Notes under the pieces: generated by a model
The model's input: only the letters and a program-made list of their open reading frames with translations
What the model was told of the DNA's origin: nothing
The model's database searches: none
Part shown: in pieces, positions 58,830-64,000 of the stretch
Position numbering within the stretch: position 1 is the stretch's first letter
How the letters are laid out: every line of letters starts with the position of its first letter
Translations under genes and position numbers: made by a program
From: Pomacea canaliculata
Lineage: Eukaryota; Mollusca; Gastropoda; Architaenioglossa; Ampullariidae
NCBI RefSeq assembly: GCF_003073045.1
Contig: NC_037593.1
Location: 1,479,525-1,543,524, forward strand
Length of the DNA: 64,000 bases
Reading direction: 5' to 3'

Positions 58830-59515
58830 CAGGGTGGATTAATGAACATTCTGATGCATTCTGGGGCATGGAGGCAAAGTACACTAACAGTGTACAGTGA
58901 CAGTGGATGAAATCCGGGTAATTCCGCATGTGACCACGTTTTTCCCCGGATCCTGAAGTTGTGAAACATTCCACTGTTGTTTGTTTGCGAAACTTGAAAC
59001 TGACGAGAATAAACAGTAAACACAAACAAAGGTCGGAGGTTGCTAGACAACAGTTTGATGTCGACACCTGCTGTGTCTGTGGACCACACTTTGTGGCTGT
59101 CTGACAGTCTGTCATTCTTCTGACATCTCAAAGTATTTAATTACATTGACTGTTTACTGTGTCTGTACCCGTGTTGTTTACCCGAGCTTTGTGTGGATGC
59201 CACGTCATCACAGTTTAGTCGAGAGACATTCTACCTGAGGATGTATTTCACCTGAGGCTGACATCATGCGAGGTTTATATCCTCACGAAACAACGATTCA
59301 GAATCTCAGTCCCTCCCTGACGACTCTTCTTGAACATTTAAAATACTGAAGACAATAAGTGTGAAATATTGAAGATAATGTGAAGATAATTCATTGCAAT
59401 GCTGAGACCATGGGATGCAGACATCATTATCTAAAACGACAAATTAGTGTTTTAGTTTTTTTGTTTTAGAAAAATCCTTAAAACATGAACATGAAATGTG
59501 TCTGGCCTTGCGCTG

Positions 59516-59556
59516 GGAGTCAGTTGGGGTCAGCTGGGGTCAGCTGGGGTCAGTTG
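59516..59556. repeat. GGGTCAGCTG short tandem repeat
   Basis: Four units of GGGTCAG(C/T)TG, period 10. Confidence 0.8.
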
Positions 59557-60482
59557 AAGACCTCGGTGAGCCTCGTTGAGTCCAGACAGACTCACCACAT
59601 CGCACTCCCCACTCAACAGCTACTCACTCGCCCTCTGCTCGCTCACCCACGTGACACAGATTGAGAGAAGGAGGTTTGCAGAAGAACTTCAGGAAGCTGC
59701 TATTGATTGTCATGCCGGGTGCTGACCTACCCGCTTTCCATTTATTTGCTGTAACGCATGGCAAACACTGCAAGAGACTTACGGTCCATTTAATGATTGG
59801 CTGCGGTCTGTGTAATGGAGGTGGTGAGGATGGGGGCAGTCGATACCCTGATGAAGATAAGTGATAGTTAACAGTCATCGCCGGCTAATTAAATGTTTCT
59901 CCACTCGCACCTACACTCGCTGCCACCCTGCAATAATAATTCTTTGTTGTTCATGAAAGCAGACCACGTGACAACGGACATTTGCCTTTGGCAGCGAAGC
60001 AGACGATGAGAAGATAATGTAAAGATGATTACATGGGTACACGGGTGTCCGGACAGAGACAGGAGGTCGGGGTAGGGATGTGACAACATGAAGACGATGA
60101 CAGTACACTTGTGAATGACACCAAAAACAAAGTCAGAATAGTGGTCAAACAGTGTTCATGGCTGTCAATGAACCTGAGATATTATCAGAGAATGTGTTGT
60201 TAAAGTCTTGCTGCTGAAGATGTGCCATCTGCATAGTTAATTAGGACAAATAAAGTATATACTACAAGTTAATTTAATTGTAAGTATATAGAAGACAACA
60301 GGAGACATCGTACAACTCTGCTCCAGGATTCAAGACTTCCTTTGGGAATGGCCTCCAGTGCTCACCCGCTGGGGCCAATTGCGAAGAAAAAATTCCGGAG
60401 AATAATTTTCCGATTAACCTTAAAGAAGGAGTTATCAAAAAATAAACAAGGAAGGCTACAAAGTAGGAAAAGTCCTTGGCAG

Positions 60483-60545
60483 ACACCCATAGACACACAT
60501 AGACACACATAGACACACATAGACACACATAGACACACATAGAGA
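60483..60545. repeat. AGACACACAT 10-bp tandem repeat
   Basis: Six near-identical units of ATAGACACAC. Confidence 0.9.
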
Positions 60546-63500
60546 CACAGAGGTCTCAAGTCAGAGGTTTCATACCTGCATGAAGGATTACATTTATAAA
60601 AGTTTAATAAAGCAAGGGTTTCTCCCCCTATAATCCTACATCATAAATATTGCATGGAGTTGATCCCTTATCTCATAACTATTGCAATAACAGTAAAGTG
60701 GTTAGTGGGAACGAAGAGCAGGAGTGTCGGTCTCAGGGTAGGTCCTCCTCTCTTACATCATCAGAAACGTGGAGGAAAAAAGCCTTGAATTTCTGTACTC
60801 CTGTCTTCATCCGAAATCACAAAGCGTTTGTCAGAGATGAAAGCTTTGACAAGATCTGACGGACACAAGGCAAGTTATTATTCTTATTCTTATTATTGTT
60901 ATTGTTGTTGTTATTATTATTGAATGCATGTATTTTTTGGCAGCATTGAACCAGACCTACAACCTAGACCACTTTAACAAGCTCCAAGACAATACAATCC
61001 TCCATCACCTCCCTGGCGACAGAACTGTCTGCAGCTGTGGATGGATGAGAGCAGGTGGGGTGGATTACACCAGCTGCATCAGGCCGAGTATTAAAACACA
61101 AAAAGAGAGGACAGGGGAGTGTCACGTGACAACATGGCTGCCTGTGTCTGTGGTGTGCTCCAGTGTTTCATTACCGCTGTCCTCAGTCCAGCAAGACGAT
61201 CGCCCCAAGAAAGGCCTGAGGACATGAAGACAGGCTTCTCTCCTGATGGGCTCGCCGAGACCACTGAGGCTGGCTTAGCCGAGACTGCAGGAGCCGCCAT
61301 CTTGCCATGAACTTTTGTAATGAAATCTTCGATTCTTACTGTTTACCTTCATTGTTACAAACTTCACGGCAGTGGGAAGTAGAAAAGACAGCCGCCAACA
61401 CATCTGGTCACGTGACTGACCAGGGACCCCGAGTGACCCCAGCGATGATGATCCCCGGCTCTTTCATCTTCATTTCTCTCTATCATCTATTACCGATGCT
61501 GATACGCTGGGTTGTGATTTGTAGTTTGTATGTTCAGGAAGGCTGGTGAAAGGCAGTTACAGCCGCTGGCCGCCATGTCACCTCTCATGTCTGTGTGTCA
61601 ACTCCACTTCAATAAAGTTCAAACCTCATTGCTTCAGCCACAAATCAAGGTCTTTACATCCGACTCGCTCCCCTCCAAACGAATCTCGAACTTTCCACGA
61701 CATCATAGCATCCAGCCTCACCTTATCTGGTCTCAGCCACCAACACTCGGAGGATTGTGAAAAGCAACGGTCGTTTAACTGACTGATGATCAAGCACCGG
61801 ACTGGTCCCCAGTGCACCTCCACATTTTTACAATTCCTTTACCCTTCACTTTTGGAAGGCAGTGAAAGAAAACAGAAGGGGACATAAACAAAGGAGGATG
61901 AATGCATGCACACCACAGTCCAACAACATTGTTTACAAGTCTGTTGGCGAGCGTGTTTGTGTCCGTTGTTCTTGGTTGCGGGCTTGAGAAGTGTATTCTA
62001 CATCCGGTCTTCATGAACTATACTGTCACGTGTCCTCCACTCACTCCACTGGTGAGCTCACAGCCCCTCCTTGTTTACCTCCCAGGTCCATCAGGACACT
62101 TCCTGCTTTTTTGGGTCTGAGACATGAATTATGGGGAGGAAAACCAGATTTGGGAAGGATTGAAGTTTGTAGCCACTTAATTTCTCCATCATTCGCGAGC
62201 ATACACACCCTGTCAGGATTAATACCAAGTGTGAATAAAAACTAATAATTGAGCAGTAATCCTTCGTCCCGTAATTATTCCATTTTCACAGTTGGCTGAT
62301 TTATGGCCGGCCATTTGTGAAGCTGTCGGAAGTGATGGTCAGCCTCATTTGCAAAGTGAGGTGTGTGTGAGTGAAATGGGAGGCTGGGTACGAAATTATT
62401 TATTGGATGAATGTGTACATTGTGAACCCCCAGCATTATCGGCCGGTCCCAGGGGGGTGGTATGAGTGATTTAAACAAGAGCTTCCCCAACGGGCCTCCA
62501 CCATCCTCATCTGGCCGGCGAGATGCTGGCAGCCATGGACAGCAAGGGACGCAACTCGGGCTGGAGTGTGGGGGGCGTTCTGCTCGCAGTGTTTGCCGGG
62601 AAAAGAGGATCAGGACAGTTTCTTCTTAATGTGTTTGGAATCTTCTCGGAGCATATATCATCAGTGTTTGTAATGCTACAATCACATGTGACAATTATTT
62701 ATTTTATTGTTGACAGTTTACTCATGTGACGATGTTATTGATGTTAATGGCGATGTCGTTGTTCACTTACCTTTGACACGAGCTCAGGTTCATTTAATCA
62801 ACATTCACGTACCTTGTCGGGTTTTTCTCACTTCATTTGCATTATGAATAGTTCCTTCCTGAGAAAATTGATAAATTTTATAGTAAATAGAATTTTAAAA
62901 ACAATTTTATTTAAATTTGGATTCATTCAATATCATGCGAGCCCTCACCACAAACATTCGCTACAAACCTAGAGAGCCGAGTAACCGTCCACTCTCCCCC
63001 TCCCCATAGAAAGCCTCCTACAAAGCTGCCTGAGACAATTCATCAGTTTATCCAAAACAAGTGAAGATATCGGCGGCAGAGTGTATGTTAATCAAGAATC
63101 CCAAGGCGGAGTGAGGGACAGGAATGGACAGAGAGGCAAACACACAAGGACAGGACAGCGGCCCCATAATATTCACAGCTGTCTCCATGCCGCCATCACA
63201 CACATCTCACTATCCTCCACTTCCCCCTCCCACGGGTATGGTAAATATATTGTAATGATTCACAGTCTCTAGCCGACTTCAGCAAATTTTCTGCGGAATG
63301 TCTGACCTCTGACCCTGTACAAAACTGCGCGCGCAGCAAGACACACGTAACAATGAAGTAATTTTAGCTACGTTCTCCAAAATAGCTAAAACTCCTTTTG
63401 TTGACAAAAAATATGAGAGGAACAAAACGAACTTTCAAACAAACAATGAGTGTCTTTCGCCGTGCTGGGGAGGGTTTTGTAATCATAATGTTCACCTTTG

Positions 63501-63932
63501 GCATGGGCGGGTCAAGAAATATTACCCTTTGACCTCGACCTCGTTGACCTACGTCACTGCGCGTTACAGCATCTCTAGTGACGTAACACACAGGTCAGCG
63601 TAACCCCAACACAAATATTTTCTTCAAACATACAACAGCGCGCGCACACACATGCACGTTACACTAGAGTACACACACACATGCACGCGCACGCACACGA
63701 GAGGGAGGCGGAGGGAGGAGAGGGGTGAGGAGGGAGGGAGGGGAGGTGATGACGGAGGGAGCAGCGACTCTGACTTGCCTGCCTCCACCCCACACAATTG
63801 ACTACGTGGCTGAGAGCTGGCGACGGCGGCGGGTGGCCCGCACCCTGAATGGCCCGCGAGTCGCTGGGTTCGTGACGACGTCGGCGTGGCTGTGGCTTAA
63901 GTCGAGATCCGTCTTCACCCACGACAGGATCG

Positions 63933-64000
63933 ATGGCGGAGAAGGCCAGCAGCACGGGCGAGGGCGGCCCTGTTACGAGGCGAGCAGACGACGTCGTCGC
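63933..64000 (+). CDS. Possible first coding exon of a gene leaving the window (partial)
   Basis: An ATG in good context (GATCGATGGCG) opens a frame of 22 codons to the window edge, beginning MAEKASSTGEGGPV. An in-frame TGA at 63873-63875 makes this the first Met of the frame. The surroundings become very CpG-rich, as at many animal promoters, with GGAGGGAGG and GCGC runs about 200 bases upstream. The start of the peptide is Ala/Ser/Gly/charged and carries no domain motif, so the product is unknown. It could also be chance, since the stretch is short and GC-rich. Confidence 0.4.
   Translation, partial: MAEKASSTGEGGPVTRRADDVV

Larger units (their letters stand above)
28103..63932. other. About 36 kb with no recognisable gene
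   Basis: I read the open frames on both strands for domain motifs, signal peptides and plausible exon joins and found none I can defend. Most long frames look like chance in GC-richer DNA or run across simple repeats. The first part should contain the 3' untranslated region of the sulfotransferase; the nearest AATAAA (29230-29235) lies in a tandem repeat. The region holds many micro- and minisatellites (listed separately), one good SINE copy, an assembly gap, several CCGCCAT(C/T)TTG sites and most of the window's CACGTG palindromes. It could be intergenic DNA or a regulatory domain upstream of the gene starting at 63933. Confidence 0.5.

Overview
The window is nuclear DNA of an animal, most likely a mollusc and probably a gastropod. 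It has spliced genes with GT-AG introns, animal gene families, tRNA-derived SINEs, small inverted-repeat elements, many micro- and minisatellites, and one 100-N scaffold gap (41096-41195). The taxon is inferred from gene content and repeat style; nothing in the sequence names the species.

Layout. Positions 1-4053 hold no recognisable gene, but contain one intact-looking MITE and a degenerate tandem repeat. Positions 4054-12163 (+) carry a 16-exon gene for a secreted protein of 981 residues with two complete family-1 glycosidase (GH1) domains, each keeping both catalytic glutamates. Tail to tail with it, 12684-15736 (-) is a 6-exon gene for a 186-residue PRKRIP1 homologue, a spliceosome and double-stranded-RNA-binding protein. 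Positions 18702-21207 (-) form a 3-exon gene for a small secreted protein (157 residues) with two chitin-binding peritrophin-A (CBM14) domains. Positions 26262-28102 (+) form a 5-exon gene for a cytosolic sulfotransferase (288 residues); its first coding intron appears to be of the GC-AG type. From 28103 to 63932 I find no exon I can defend: about 36 kb of non-coding DNA with satellites, SINE pieces and many CACGTG palindromes. The last 68 bases (63933-64000, +) look like the start of a coding exon that leaves the window.

The four complete genes do not form a functional unit. Two encode secreted carbohydrate-related proteins (a glycosidase and a chitin binder), which fits a gut, digestive-gland or mucosal role. 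The sulfotransferase and PRKRIP1 are intracellular. All exon joins were built by hand from reading frame, splice signals and family motifs. In every complete gene the joined length is a multiple of three and ends at a stop codon.

The most notable signals beyond the genes are: the block-wise duplication of exons inside the GH1 gene; the large excess of CACGTG (about 86 copies by eye, about 81 of them after 18.6 kb); a perfect 36-base inverted repeat with a 6-base loop at 25334-25411; and two minisatellites whose every unit carries a 5' splice-site-like sequence. I see no convincing new multi-gene system.
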